A DNA stretch of 64,000 nucleotides from NCBI GenBank assembly GCA_023627715.1, contig JAMAHW010000018.1, positions 1-64,000 of the forward strand, given 5' to 3'. The notes under the pieces were generated by a model. It made no database searches. It was not told where the DNA came from and saw only the letters and a program-made list of their open reading frames with translations. The stretch comes from Periconia sp. R9002 (Eukaryota; Ascomycota; Dothideomycetes; Pleosporales; Periconiaceae). Every line of letters begins with the position of its first letter. Position 1 is the first letter of the stretch. Positions 11,306 to 23,583 of the stretch are shown here, piece after piece. A program made the position numbers and the translations under genes.

Positions 11306-13098
11306 ATGTCCCTCTCCATACCTAATGCCCCGAATGCCGGACTTTTCAAGCAAGGATATCAAAAGTATGTCGCCTTCAATCTGACCCCATTCTCTCCATC
11401 TGAATTCCAACTCACACACCCTTGTATAGCTACGACGCCGAGGATGGAGCTGTCATTCGCAATATTGATGCTTGTCGAACGATCGCCCAGACTGTTCAGA
11501 CATCTCTCGGGCCGTATGGTCGTAACAAGATCGTCATAAACCACCTGCAAAAGATGATACTCACATCAGATGCGGCAACCATATTACGAGAGCTCGAAGT
11601 GGTCCACCCCGCGGCCAAATTGCTGGTAATGGCAAGCCAGCAGCAAGAAGCAGAGATGGGTGATGCTACCAACATGGTCATAATATTGGCCGGCGAGTTA
11701 TTGAAGAAAGCGGAAGAACTTATTAGGATGGGATTGAAAACAAGCGACATTGTGCTTGGGTATGAGAAGGCCCAAAACGCTGCTATGCAGATACTAGAGG
11801 GTAGTCCGACCTTCCTGCAATCAAATATCCTGGGGCGAAACTAATCCAATATTACAGACCTTGTATGCGACAAAGTTGAAGACCTGCGATCCCAGGGCGA
11901 ACTCAGCAAAGCCATCCGCACCGTTGTAGCAGCCAAACAATCCGGCAGCGAAGACTTCCTCGCTGACCTCGTGGCCGAAGCCGTTCTTGCTGTTCTTCCC
12001 AAGAACCCAATCAACTTCAATGTCGATAATGTCAGGGTTGTCAAAATCATGGGGGGCAGTCTAGAGCAGAGCAAAGTCGTCCGTGGCATGGTATTTGCTC
12101 GAGAACCTGAAGGTGTTATCAAAAAAGCGACGAAGGCCAAGGTCGGGGTTTTCTCATGCCCTGTCGACATCTCCCAGACGGAAACCAAAGGCACAGTCCT
12201 GCTACATAATGCAAAGGAAATGTTGGATTTCACCAAGGGTGAAGAGCAGCAGATTGAGCAAATTGTGAAGGAATTGCACGATTCAGGACTACGGGTGATT
12301 GTCGCTGGCTCGACTATCGGTGAACTCGCCCAACATTACCTCAACCGCTACAACATTCTAGTTATCAAAGTACTCTCCAAATTCGAACTCCGCCGTCTCT
12401 GCCGCGTCGTTGGTGCGACACCCCTAGCTCGTCTCGGCGCGCCCATGCCTGACGAGATGGGTAGTATCGACATCGTCGAGACCATGGAAATAGGTGGAGA
12501 TCGTGTCACGGTGTTCAGACAAGAGAATGAGCAGACACGAACAGCCACACTCGTGCTGCGCGGAGCCACACAAAACCACCTTGATGACGTTGAACGCGCT
12601 ATTGACGATGGTGTGAATGTAGTAAAAGCAATTACGCGAGATCCCCGTCTCGTTCCTGGGGCAGGAGCCACCGAGATGCAACTCGTGGAACGCATCAAGT
12701 CGCTCGCCGATAAAACCCCCGGCTTGTCGCAATACAGCATTCGCAAATACGGCGAGGCGTTCGAAGTCATCCCCCGCACATTAGCAGAGTCAGCAGGACT
12801 CGACGCGACAGAAGTTCTCGCAAGGCTGTACGTCGCTCATGGTGCGCAGAAGGGAGCACACAAAGACGATGAGTGGGGTGTTGGTGTGGACATTGAGAAC
12901 GATGACGGCAGTGGGACGCTCGATGCAAAAGAGGAGGGAATTTTGGATTTGTGGGTTAGCAAAAGTTGGGCTATCAAGCTGGCTACCGAGGCTGCTCGGA
13001 CCGTATTGTCCGTCGACCAAATTATCGTGGCTAGACAGGCTGGTGGACCCAAAATGCCCGGCAAAGCACAGCAGGGAAATTGGGACAACGATGACTAG
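11306..13098 (+). CDS. CCT8: T-complex protein 1 subunit theta (CCT8)
   Basis: Subunit of the cytosolic TRiC/CCT chaperonin, which folds actin, tubulin and other proteins with ATP. Model join(11306..11364, 11430..11800, 11858..13098), 556 residues, normal for the family. Exon 1 encodes GLFKQGYQ. Exon 2 holds the TCP-1 signature (SLGPYGRNK, ILTSDAATIL, QQEAEMGDATN). Exon 3 carries the rest of the equatorial, intermediate and apical domains, with GATEMQL and EAFEVIPRTLAESAG near the end. Introns of 65 and 57 nt have GTATGT..TAG and GTAGTC..CAG ends and restore ILEDLVCDKVEDL. The usual GDGT nucleotide motif reads GDAT here and keeps the Asp. It converges on ISY1 downstream. Confidence 0.96.
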
Positions 13099-13902
13099 AA
13101 AGATATAGATGGGGGGTTGGGATCCCATCTGTCGAGGAGACCCATCCAACAGTGAATACATGTCTATAATGAATAAGTTTAGAATTATGTGCCTACGTTC
13201 AAAATCTAGGCATGAGGAACATTCCACATCGCCTACAAAGACCTTTCTCAGGCCTCGAACGGAATTTCCTCCATTGCCTCAGTCTCAATGAATCATGGTA
13301 AGGAGAGATCAGCTAGCTTAGCCCAATGACCAAGTCTGGAAAGTGATTAACTCCTTTCATGATTGTTTATCAAGGTAATATCTATTACGGGGCGTGTCCA
13401 TATAAAGTTGAGGCTGCATGAGTGCTATGTGATTGACAGTATACTTAGACTTAACAACAAGCTTTCATTTTAATTTTTTTTGTGAATGACATGGACTGTA
13501 CATTTTCATGCCAGGGAGCATTTTATAACAAAATCGAGGTCTGTTTTTCTTTCAAGGTCTCCGAGGTTTTCTCGCTTGCTCCCGCCGATATCATTTCACC
13601 ACCCCCGTTTTGCTATTATAATATACAGATAATACTTGCTTTCACCCTATCCATTGTCTTATAAGAATAGAGAGTGAACTAACAGCCGTTTTTGTTCCCA
13701 CTATTTTTTTGAGACGACGCAGGGAAGAGCCTCCTCTTTCGCATAGACAGTCTTCCCAATACTAATGGAGCCAGTCCTTCCAGCCCCAACAGGTTGTAAC
13801 TGTACTTTCCCTGATGGCGATTCCTAACGAGTCTGGCATGCTAGTAAAGGTTCTGGGAGAATACAGAAAGGTATAAGATAGTGGGTTCGGGTGGGCCATC
13901 TC
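13099..13902. other. Convergent intergenic region, CCT8 / ISY1
   Basis: About 800 bases between two stop codons, with AT-rich patches near 13440-13690. It presumably holds both 3' UTRs and terminators. Nothing gene-like was seen; the longest open frame is about 60 codons and low in coding character. Confidence 0.5.
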
Positions 13903-14664
13903 TTAGCCCAATTTCTCCAGCAACTTTCTTCTCCTCCGATCCACAAGCTCCTGGTTAACTTCTTCGAGAGTGGGAACTCGCCATCGGATGCCATCGCCAG
14001 CATCGCCTGGTAACTCAACCCACTCCTTCTGTACTTTGCCTTGCTTCTCGTCGAGGTCATCTCCGAGACCAACGAAATCGTCGTAAGCCTCCTTCTCCTT
14101 CGCCCTCTCGTAGGCCAACAGCGTCCCATCCTCTTCGTCGAGGTTATAACCATAGTAACCAGCATCGACCCTCTGTCTCAACTCGCTCCGCTTCTCCCTC
14201 GCCTTCGCGATTCCCTCGTCATCTTCAGGCCGCTGCTGCCGCTCGAACAACTCCTTCACGCCCGGTAAATCCCTTGCTCGTCCAAAGTATCGGTATCCCT
14301 TCCCACCACCAGGGACTTCTCTACCCTCCTCGTCCAACACGCGCCCTCCTCTCATGTAATTGGGACCTCCTAGGTTCCGAATCTGAACCTCCCACATGTG
14401 TTTTTCGCGCATGAGCTTGTTGATCTCGTCATTGAGATCGCGGATCTGGTAGTCTGAAAGCGCGTCGTCCTGAATCTTGCTCACTTTGCGACTGATTTCC
14501 TTCAGCACTTGGCCACGCCATTTTTCGCAGGTTGGTATCGAATTGACAGAAGTTATGAGCTTGGGTCGCCGTGTGCGGGAAATGTCAATGATGCCAGCTT
14601 CGGCTGCTTGTGCGGCGCGGAAGCGGAACAGCATCGAATGCGCTTTCTCGCTGTTGCGGGCCAT
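13903..14664 (-). CDS. ISY1: Pre-mRNA-splicing factor ISY1
   Basis: Component of the Prp19-associated (NineTeen) complex that acts at the catalytic step of splicing in the nucleus. A single exon of 253 residues begins MARNSEKAHSMLFRFR, the conserved ISY1 start. It continues through RRPKLITSVNSI, CEKWRGQVLKEISRKVSKIQ, LNDEINKLMREKHMWE and IRNLGGPNY, all hallmarks of the family. The central part is charged and probably helical. The C-terminus (VNQELVDRRRRKLLEKLG) is intact. Length is normal. Another splicing factor, CWC24, lies about 15 kb away. Confidence 0.97.
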   Translation of the reverse strand: MARNSEKAHSMLFRFRAAQAAEAGIIDISRTRRPKLITSVNSIPTCEKWRGQVLKEISRKVSKIQDDALSDYQIRDLNDEINKLMREKHMWEVQIRNLGGPNYMRGGRVLDEEGREVPGGGKGYRYFGRARDLPGVKELFERQQRPEDDEGIAKAREKRSELRQRVDAGYYGYNLDEEDGTLLAYERAKEKEAYDDFVGLGDDLDEKQGKVQKEWVELPGDAGDGIRWRVPTLEEVNQELVDRRRRKLLEKLG

Positions 14665-15922
14665 GATTACGGGTCGGATTGAGGATTTTGAGCTAGTGTT
14701 CAGAGATGTGTGCTATTGAGCTAAAGTCTGGAGCCGTTTACACAACTTGTTACGGTCTTGATCCTCTCTGGACTTCAGCCTGTGACAAGCCGCGGTGTTG
14801 TGTTGCGCGAACAGAAGCGTGTCGTAAATAAGAAAGAAACAGGATTTTACTGCCTGCAGTCACTGCTGGTTAAGGGAATCGAAAGCACCAAGAGAGAGAT
14901 ATGGGGAGTGTAGTGGTTGCAAGGAAAGTGTCCAGTCGCAGCCCACGCGGTAGCAACCAAAAGTTTGGCGTTTGGAAGGGTAGGCGGTAAAGTGGGGCAG
15001 TATCGCTTGGCGTTTTAACAACCCTGCCAACTGCCTCGTACAGCTGATTCACTACTCCATCACTAATACTTGATAACTATTCAACGCCCTCTAAGTTCTC
15101 CCATAATAGTAGCTATAGCTAATTGTTTTCCTATAGTTAAGAGCGTTGTTGTGCTCTTTGTAATCGAATTTTTACGTTAGTTGTCTTAGCTTTTAGGTTC
15201 GCAGCTTGTACGAGTGTTGCTGCCTCGGCATCTAAAAGGTACGCGAAAAACCTCACTCCGGGGGATGCCTTTCAACTATGACAAGTGCAATGCAGTGATC
15301 ACGACTACAAGCAGTAAGCAATTTTGCAATTTTACATTTCCATTTTCAGGCTCCTACTAGTTTGATCAACGTCCTACGCATGCAACCTCCCTGAGAATAA
15401 TTACAACATTATAGCACAAATGAAATGCTGGAACCGATACTAGCCGGAAATAAAACGCATGACGGCACAGATTGTCGCGAATTGCGAAAAGTCAAATATA
15501 AACCGCTAAAGGAAAACCACAACGATTATGTGAATGTAGAGTGGGGCTGCGAGGAAAGAAAAAGGTAATAGTGGAGGAATCATTAGGCATGCTCCCTGGG
15601 AGAAGCATTCGTCTCTTTGTTCCAGGACCAACCCCATTCGAGCTTATTAATAAGACCAGCACCGACCCACTTCTTGACCGAGAAACGCCGCTTGAATAGA
15701 CTGTTGAATTCGATGGTACAGTCCAGCTTCAGCCACGGCAAACGTGCCCAGACCAACAGACAACGGCCCACGATTGAGAGTCGGAGGAATATAGACAAAG
15801 GAGACAGGGAGTGATTCCGAGATGTGACTAGAATGAAAGAAGTTGACCGTCAGCCAAATGAAAAACAATCAGAGACGAAGTCGAGAAAGATCTGGCAGAG
15901 GACTTGTAAGATCAACTGGTGT
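14665..15922. other. Intergenic region upstream of ISY1 and downstream of NUM1
   Basis: About 1.26 kb. It should contain the ISY1 promoter next to 14664 and the NUM1 3' UTR next to 15923. Two overlapping minus-strand open frames at 15583-15798 and 15647-15868 have somewhat coding-like composition but match no family I know (see findings). The rest shows nothing. Confidence 0.45.
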
Positions 15923-18900
15923 TTAGGTTGATGAAGCACCGTTATTTGCAGCTTCATGCTCTGTCTGAAGACGGGTCGTGTCGTTTTGCTCAGACTGTTG
16001 ATGCGATTCGGTGCGTGATTGCGATCGTGAGCTTATGGAACCAATAAGCGAAGGTCGAGAGTTGCCATTGTAACTGCCATGTCGGTTCTTGGTGCTGTGC
16101 TGATGGGGTATCTTATGAAGATGATGTTTTCCTACGATCATTGTTAGTACTCCTCATTCCTCAACCAAATTGCAAATCCAGACACAAGTCTAGATTTATA
16201 TGTATAGAGAATCTCTTCTACCTAGAGACTGGTACTTAGAGACAATCGTAACTTGGGGTGCTTACCATTACAACACGCTCTTACATCTTCCATCTCGAAC
16301 CCATCCAACCTCGCGTGTGACTCTACCATCTCACGGCTAAGATCTGCGGCGCTATGGGACCCATCGTCCGCAACAGTTGCTTCCTGTGTACTAGACTTGC
16401 TAAATCGGCTGGAGAATGATCCCCTGATGTTTGAACGGGAGCGAAACATGGTACTCAGACGTCCAGACGCTGTCCCTTGAGCTGGATCTCTAGAGTTTGG
16501 TCGATTAGGTGTCAACATCGACTGTCTAAGAGTAGGATATTGTGCGTAGTGGGGAGAGGATGTGCGACGACTCGAGTGCGTTGCATATGACACCCTTGAT
16601 CGACCAGTTTGTCTTGATGCACTTCTGAAACCAGGATTGAATTCATCCTGGATCTCGTCTGTCTCTGACTTGACTTCGTCTGCCCCCTCGCCCGTGCGTT
16701 TGAGCAAGTATAGCAGAGCATTTACCCACGTTTCATGGCGTTGGCTCGTTGGTGCTGTGAACTGGATCATACGCCCAGGGGTCGTGATGACTATGCTGTG
16801 CTGATGTAGGCCCGGGGGTAAGGGATTGTTATCGGCAATGGTGTGCACAGCCTCAATGGATAGACTCTTTGCTTTTACCTGCGATGCCCCTCGTGAAGGA
16901 CCCTCTTTACTCCAGTAGACCGTCCGGGTAAAGGGATGTACCCAGAAATAGCGACGATGACGAGTATTAGATATACCTTCACGTCCCGCCTTTCGCGTAT
17001 ACTTCCACATGAATTCGCCCAACATTGTCTGTGTGATAGCCATGATCATACGAGGGTCAACTTTGGCCGGATCTAAACCAGTTTGAGTGAGAGACGTTAG
17101 CCCCCCCATATTGAAACGGTGGTCGATCTCGGAGCTGAACGATGAAATGGATGAACGCCGGGTGACGGGCGAAACAGCACCGCTACGAGGTTGGGAACGG
17201 GGCCTAGCACGAGGGGTAGTTCCTTCTGTTTTAGGGCTAGGCGCAGCCGGTGTTGTTTTTATAGTTGGAGTTTGGGGTCGTTTCTTGTATGCAGAGGCTG
17301 GCATGACGGGCGGTCCCATCTGTCCTGCAGTCGCTGCCGGCGGCTGCAAAGTAGGCAACGCTGGAGATTTCAGCGCAGCTGCAGCAATGACTTCCTTGTG
17401 GTCTGCCGGAAGGGGTGGAAGCGATGCTCCACGGGAGCGAATACTGGAAGAGGTACTGGAACGCCTACTCAACCGATGCTGTTCGTTTGAACTGCGCTTG
17501 CTCGGAGATGCTGGAGGCGACAAGGTCTTTTCTACATCGGCATTTGCGATAGTTCCGAAATACCGTTGGTTTCTTCCCATCAGCAGCCGGTCGATCTGCT
17601 CAGAAGAGACCATAGTCTGCACACCTTCGTCTGTCATTGAAATATTCCGTTGCTTCAATTCTACCAATGGTTCGAATTTCATATCACGCCCTTCTTCTGC
17701 AATAATCGGTCTGGAAGGTGCATGTGGTGCTGTTTGATGAGAGGCTATGTTCGACAAACCTAAGGAGGGAAGGTCTACGCGGTTTGCCGTCGATGGCCTA
17801 TTCGGACTAGGTAGGAAATGAGGTAGCGTAGGTGATTCTGGCTGCGTATCGTGAAGAATTGTCACATCAGAGAGAGCGTATTTCGGTTGTGGACTGGTGG
17901 GAGGGGCGATGGGATCAGTGTGCTGTACGTTCAATGTTGAAAACGCCGGCAACGACTGCTTCTGTGCTTCCACTGGTGAAGTATGCTGGTGTGAGACAAC
18001 AGAGAGTTGGTGTGCAATGGGTGGCGGTGAACTTAGGGGTTCGGTCACCAGAGTAGTGTGTAATGACAGTTGTGGGTGATCAGGCTTGGTGGGCTCAACA
18101 GGCTTGGTGTTTTGTGTGGAAAACTTCGACAACTGCGAAGGAGTTGGCTCCACGTGTCGTACAGGTGTTGTCGCTTGCGTGGCCAAGCTTGAAAATTGTG
18201 AAGGAGCTGGTTTTGCAGCCTCTACAGGTCTCGTGTGTTGGGCAAAAAGCAAAGACAACTGAGAAGCGCTCGGTTGGGGCAGTTGCACCGGGGTCGTGCT
18301 CTGGGAAGACAGACGGGAAATGTGAAGTGCCGGTCGAAGCGGCCTTGGTGGTTCATTTGGCTGTGTTGCTTGACTTGACAAGGATGCCATACCAAGGCCA
18401 GTCTGTCGGTGCTCTCCACCAAGGCGCATGCCGCTCATGGTTGTTTCTGATGGCTCAGTCATTTGAGTAATCAACTCTGCAGCCCGTAAAGGTGTAGTGA
18501 TCACAGTGCTTGAGGTGTTTGAATTGCTTGATTCTACAGGCTTGGTGGCCAAGCCCGTAATGTCGGAGCTTTTTAATGTCGGAGGTTCATCCTGGTTAGC
18601 AAATGGCAGAGATGGTTCCGTTCCTTGTGCCCAATGTGGTGACATCGCATAGGAGGGTCTGGATGGCGACTGTGGCACTGTGCCATGGGTAGAAATGTTG
18701 GAAACGTTGAGTGTAGGGGGAGGCGGTGATCGCGGTTCTGTTCCGCGCCCCGAAATTGCATCTATCTTGAGTGACGGAGGCTGGAGAGCACGCGGAATTG
18801 TGTCCTGCGAAGAAAGTGTGGACCTCTCTAAGGTAGGTCGAGAAACAGCTTGAGGCTGAGTTGTCTGGGTGGGGAAACTAGTTACACTCAAAAATGGCGG

Positions 18901-21318
18901 TGGTACAGACCGAGGTACTGTTTCATGCGCAGTGAGTGCAGCGAGCTTCAGCGAGGGAGTAGCGACTGCATGTGGGATGGTGTCTTGAGCAACAACCGAT
19001 GAAATGTATAAAGTCGGCAGCTGAGTATCAGTTGGTTTTGTATCTTGTGACCAGATGTACGATCTGTCGAAATGAGGTATAGCTGCCTCTGGGATCGACT
19101 CCCAAGGTTCCGTCATAACCCCAGAATCTACCATTGTAACTGTCTTCGGGATCACGAATGACTGAAGCGGTGATTTACCCAATGTAACCTTCCGAGTCAC
19201 TTCGGGTGAGGATTCTGGAGATATCACACTAGACCGACTCGGGGTTCCGTCAGCAACACTGCCATCTTCACTTTCTCCAGCACTGAGGCCACCTAGCTCA
19301 GCCAAAAGGCTTTTTCCCTGGACCGGAGTGCTGTGGTTGCTGCTGTCACCAATGAAACCAGTCGGAGAGTCTCTAGCCGGAGGAGGTGTATCAGGGAAGA
19401 CATCTATGCTGCCTCGTGGGGTAGATCTACGGTAGCCTTGACGGACTTTGAGTCTGTAGCGTTGGTGTTGAGGTTGCATCGGGGTCTGGATTTCTTTGTC
19501 ATCCCATTCATCACCTGAGGTGGATGCTGTGCTCTCATAGGAATCTCGATGGCCTGACATGGCTAGAGAGTTCGGCCTACGGCGAACGGTACCTCTAGAA
19601 GGCCCAGCTTCAGTCTCGGTGAGGTCATCCGTACTATCTCCATCGAGCGTCTCAGCGCCCGTTTGGAAGGCGTCCGTCTCTGTGGAGGTTCCTTCGCGTT
19701 CGTTGGCAGTCTCGAAAGCTGCATCCGAGGTCTCATTGGCAGTTTCAAAACCCTCGTTGCCGCTATTGTCGGCGGCGGAGCTGAAGCCACTAGAGGCCGC
19801 ACCAGGCATAGTGTCTGCTTGCTTAGGTTGCCTACTTGGTGTGGTGGGGCCGTCGTCATGTTCCTCCCACTCGTCGTCATCTAAGATAATCTCCTGGCTA
19901 CCCGTTCGAAGCGCGCCTAGTCGATCCGGTCGCGCGGGTTTTTTGAAAACATCTTTGTCGTTCCTTCTCCGTTTACTAGCACTGCTTGGTCCGTTGAGCG
20001 TATTCCGACTTGTTTCCAGTTCGTCTCGCGTTTCTTGGAGCATGCGCTTAAGCTCCATCTTCTCTGTCTTTTCTCGATGGATATTATTCTTGAGCTGCTG
20101 GATCATCCGGTGCGCATGGTGGAGGGAATGCTTGAGGGTTTCCGACTCAAGCTGACCATGGCGTGGGGTTGCCTTGGTGGGAGATGGGGGAGGCGAGTGC
20201 TCAGGGGTAATCGTGTGATCCTCGTCAGCTCCCTCGTCAGGAGAAGTATCTTCGGCAGAACCTTGCTCCTCTGAGCGCATACGATAAGCAACTGCTCTCG
20301 CCAACTCCTGGTTCTGCGTAGCGAGTTCTTCCATTTTACGTTGTAGAGCACCTCGTTCTGTCTCGCCCATGCTGACGTTACGGCGAAGGCCAGATAACTC
20401 GGTCTCATGTTGTTTGGTTCGGTAACTCTGATCCTCGCTGAGTTTGGCGAACATTTGCTTCAACTCTTCGAACTCGCGTTCCAAAGTAGCCTTTTCAGAT
20501 CTGGTAGCATTGATGGTGTGATTCAAACGATGCTCCCTGTCTGCATTGGCCTTGGCCTGCTGTTCAAATTCACGTACTTGAGTCTCCAAATTCCAGTTGA
20601 CGTCTTTCAATCTAGACTCGCTTTCGTCCAAGGTCCGCATTCGCTGAGACAAGCCCTCCACCTCAATCTCCAGTTGGGAACGGTCCAAATTGGCAGCTTT
20701 AAGTGCTTCATCTTTCTCAAGAAGGACTGCTTGCAGATCTTTGAGCTGCGCGAGTAGCGATGTAGAGATTTCTGTGGCGAGCGCAATGTCATTCATCCGA
20801 CTAGGTTGCTGGTTCCGTTGTTTCCTAGAGGGGACACTTATTTTGGAAGGAGAGTGCTGTGCCTCACTAGTGAAGATAGAAGCACTTGCTGCGGCATCAT
20901 TTTCACCACTAGGAACGCGAGACTTGGGGAGAAAAGCCCGAGCGGTCTCTCTGCCAACCTCATTGAACTCCTTTTCGAGCTCGGCCAACCTCTCACGCAG
21001 TTCTGGGCCAATTTCTGCGTCCTTCTCTTGTTGGTCCACCTCTTTAAGTCTTTCTTCGAGTTCCCTTCTCTGCTGGACGAGCGCGTTGCCCAAGTGTGAA
21101 GTCTCCTGCAACCTTCGCGTGGTTTCTGCCAAGTGGGCTTGGAGTGCTTTCTTGGCTTGCCCGGGGGATGATCCAACGTACAGAGAAAAGTCTGAATTGT
21201 CAAAGGCGGCGTATCGCTGTCTGTGGATATCTTGGGGACCGGTGACAAAGGGATCCGACCCGTTAGGGTTCAGGTCGACGGCATGAGCGCCGGGCGGAGC
21301 GTTCGCTGTTGTTGCCAT
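15923..21318 (-). CDS. NUM1: Cortical nuclear-migration protein NUM1 / ApsA (coiled coil plus PH domain)
   Basis: Homologue of yeast Num1 and Aspergillus ApsA, which anchor dynein and mitochondria at the cell cortex for nuclear positioning. Model complement(join(15923..16131, 16266..21318)), 1753 residues. The N-terminal third (about 50-460) is coiled coil. A Ser/Thr/Pro-rich middle follows, with an acidic patch around 470-560. About 18 degenerate repeats with core S..xQxTxP span roughly residues 736-1209. A PH domain lies at about 1420-1545 (MLGEFMWKYTRK, RRYFWVHPFTRTVYWS, RHETWVNALLYLL) and should bind membrane phosphoinositide. The last intron (134 nt, GTAAGC..TAG) restores ACCNGKHHLHK and adds a 69-residue basic, Ser/Gln-rich tail. 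Unspliced, the frame would end at 16222 instead. Confidence 0.93.
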
Positions 21319-22314
21319 TAGTACCTGGTTATGCCGAGAAACCTTGCTTCCATTGTCTGGTGGCGATTCGTCGTCCAGGCCGGGGATTTGGAGGAGCGGG
21401 CGGTACAGAGTCAGACGGAGGAGAAAGAGGGAAGGTGTAGCAAGCCTAGGCTCAGGATTAAGGTCAGGGGGGAAGGTGAAGGAGGCGTATTAAAATAGTT
21501 CTACGAGGTAATTGCGAGAAGGATAGATGGTGCGTCCAACCGTGCAGAGCAGAGTTGCTGCAGGATGAAGTTCGCAGGAGGCAGTCACTGATAAAGCGGA
21601 GAAGCACGGGGACGCGTCTCGAGTCGCACAGAAACAGGCACTCGGAAGCGTTGGCGCACCTCGTCACCTTACGCGCTTGAAGAGAGGGAGAAGAAAAAAA
21701 GAAAGGAGTGGTCGAAGTTTATGCGAAGGGACAGGACAGACAGAGGAAGGCAGAGGGATGGTGGAAGTGGGCGCGGGTAACAGGTGTTTTCCGAGAGATG
21801 AGGGTCCGTGCGCATTGGTTTGCAGGTTAACATGTCTTGGATCAAAACAACAAACATCAACACTTGGCCTACAGCGATTCCCTTGTACGCGCCTGCCCCC
21901 ATCATGCATACCTCGGCGCCGATGCAGGCTACAGCAAGTCGCGTACTTCATGCAAAGCACCTGTAGCCTGTAGCAGCTACGTATGCACGTTAAGCCCCTG
22001 CGGCGCTTTATTATTACACGCACACAGGCAGCACTAATAGTTAGCGGTCGTTGTTCAGTAGTACAACATGTTAACTAATCATATGTGGGCCCGTACGATT
22101 CGTGCTACATTTGATGTGGTATTTGAATATAATTGTTGGGATGAAAGGGTTTTATTCTATCAACAACTAAATATCAATCTATTCAGAAAGCAAACGAAAC
22201 CAAGGGATCGATTCCTACACGACTACATATGTATCTACGTATCTGGCCGTCGACGAATGATCGAGAATGATCCACCCAGCCTTGTTCGACCGTACATCTG
22301 GCTCACTGCTGAAG
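21319..22314. other. Intergenic region upstream of NUM1
   Basis: About 1 kb with the NUM1 promoter and the 3' end of the next minus-strand gene. A purine-rich run at about 21675-21770 is the only compositional feature. No convincing gene was seen on either strand. Confidence 0.45.
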
Positions 22315-22353
22315 TCATGCAAAACCTCGCTGAAGATCATCGAGTGCTACAAA

Positions 22354-23583
22354 TCAGATGAGCGTGCTCACCGGTGGCTTGGCACAAGACTGCTGGGGGC
22401 ACTGCAAAGGTAAAGAGCACTCACGCAATGACGAAGAACGAAGGTCCGAGAAAAGCCCCGGACACTGGAGAAGGTTGGCCTCTTGGTTCGCAATAGCTCT
22501 TTCAAGTTCTTTGGCCTTCCGAGCAGCATCGTCTTGTTTGATGCAGCGCTCATATATGTCCACGTACTTCTTTGCCATAACAGTCGAGGTGAACCTCTCT
22601 TCGAACCTTCGTCTTATGGATTTTCGATCAAGCTTCCCGATATGCCGCAGGGCTTCCACAGCCTCTTCCTCTGTATTGACAAGAAAACCCGTCACACCAT
22701 CCTCCACAACTTCAGGCGCCGATCCCATTCTAAAAGCTATAACGGGACAGCCACATGCCATTGCTTCAATCATAACGAGTCCAAAGGGTTCCAACCAACA
22801 AATTGGAAAGACGAGTGCGATAGCTGCGCTTAGGAATTGGCTTTTCTCTTTGTCCGAAATCTCGCCTATGAAATCTACCTTGGATGATGCAGCAAGGAGA
22901 GGCTTCACTTCCTCTTCGTAATAGACTTGGTCTGCCTTGTCGACCTTGGCTGCAATTTTGAGCTCGATCCCTGCCGCTTCTGAAATTCTGATTGCAGTCG
23001 TGATACCTTTTTCGGGGGACACGCGGCCCAGAAATGCGAGATAGGTAGGAGTTGCTTCTCTAGGAGTCAACAGATTCACAGGAAGACCATGGTGAATAGT
23101 TGCCAGCCACTTTGCGTCGGGAACTGTATTTCGATGCGACTCTGACAAGGCAGTCAATCCAATGTCAAGCTTAGCGAGTGACTGTATATGCCGTGGTTTG
23201 CCGAAATTGTGCACGGCGTTGTGATCGGTCCATACAATGGGAACAGTCCGGATGCTAGCAAGCACGTCGGCATGATAAGGGTCAATCCCGTGGTGGATAT
23301 GAATAATATCGTGAGTCGCCATTTCTGACATGACGAGCTTGAGCTGAGCCGTGTTTGCATCTCTACACTCGTCGGAGCCTGGTTGGATCCTGTGTTCCCG
23401 AAAGGTGCCATTGAAACACTCGATCAATTTGCCAGATGTCTTGCTTCCACGTGCGGCGTACAACGTGACTGTGTGGCCAAGTCGAACTAATTCTTCGACA
23501 ATGAAGTGGACGACTCTCTCTGTTCCACCATATTTAGATGGAGGAACGGTTTCGCAAAGGGGTGCCACAATGGCGACACGCAT
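22354..23583 (-). CDS. Glycosyltransferase family 4 protein, bacterial-like
   Basis: A retaining GT-B glycosyltransferase; donor and acceptor sugars cannot be told from sequence. Residues 1-25 give the N-terminal Rossmann start and a YGGTERV motif. The C-terminal half has FLGRVSPEKG and the catalytic E(x7)E motif in EPFGLVMIEAMACG near residues 263-272. There is no signal peptide, so it is probably cytosolic. The contiguous frame is 409 residues. Its last 30 residues are Cys/Pro-rich and unlike the family, and a GTGAGT sits at 22424. Splicing 22347-22424 would give a 396-residue protein ending at 22315. The sequence looks closer to bacterial GT4 proteins than to fungal ALG enzymes, from memory only. 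It is divergent from the glycosidase at 24693. Confidence 0.85.
   Translation of the reverse strand: MRVAIVAPLCETVPPSKYGGTERVVHFIVEELVRLGHTVTLYAARGSKTSGKLIECFNGTFREHRIQPGSDECRDANTAQLKLVMSEMATHDIIHIHHGIDPYHADVLASIRTVPIVWTDHNAVHNFGKPRHIQSLAKLDIGLTALSESHRNTVPDAKWLATIHHGLPVNLLTPREATPTYLAFLGRVSPEKGITTAIRISEAAGIELKIAAKVDKADQVYYEEEVKPLLAASSKVDFIGEISDKEKSQFLSAAIALVFPICWLEPFGLVMIEAMACGCPVIAFRMGSAPEVVEDGVTGFLVNTEEEAVEALRHIGKLDRKSIRRRFEERFTSTVMAKKYVDIYERCIKQDDAARKAKELERAIANQEANLLQCPGLFSDLRSSSLRECSLPLQCPQQSCAKPPVSTLI

Noticed and set aside
17087..17737. 216-codon plus-strand open frame inside NUM1
   Set aside because: Antisense shadow of the Ser/Pro-rich NUM1 coding sequence. The same holds for other long antisense frames at 19559-20155 and 20690-21286.
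22068..22361. 97-codon plus-strand open frame beside the GT4 gene
   Set aside because: No family resemblance, antisense to the likely GT4 3' end, and no splice-linked partner.
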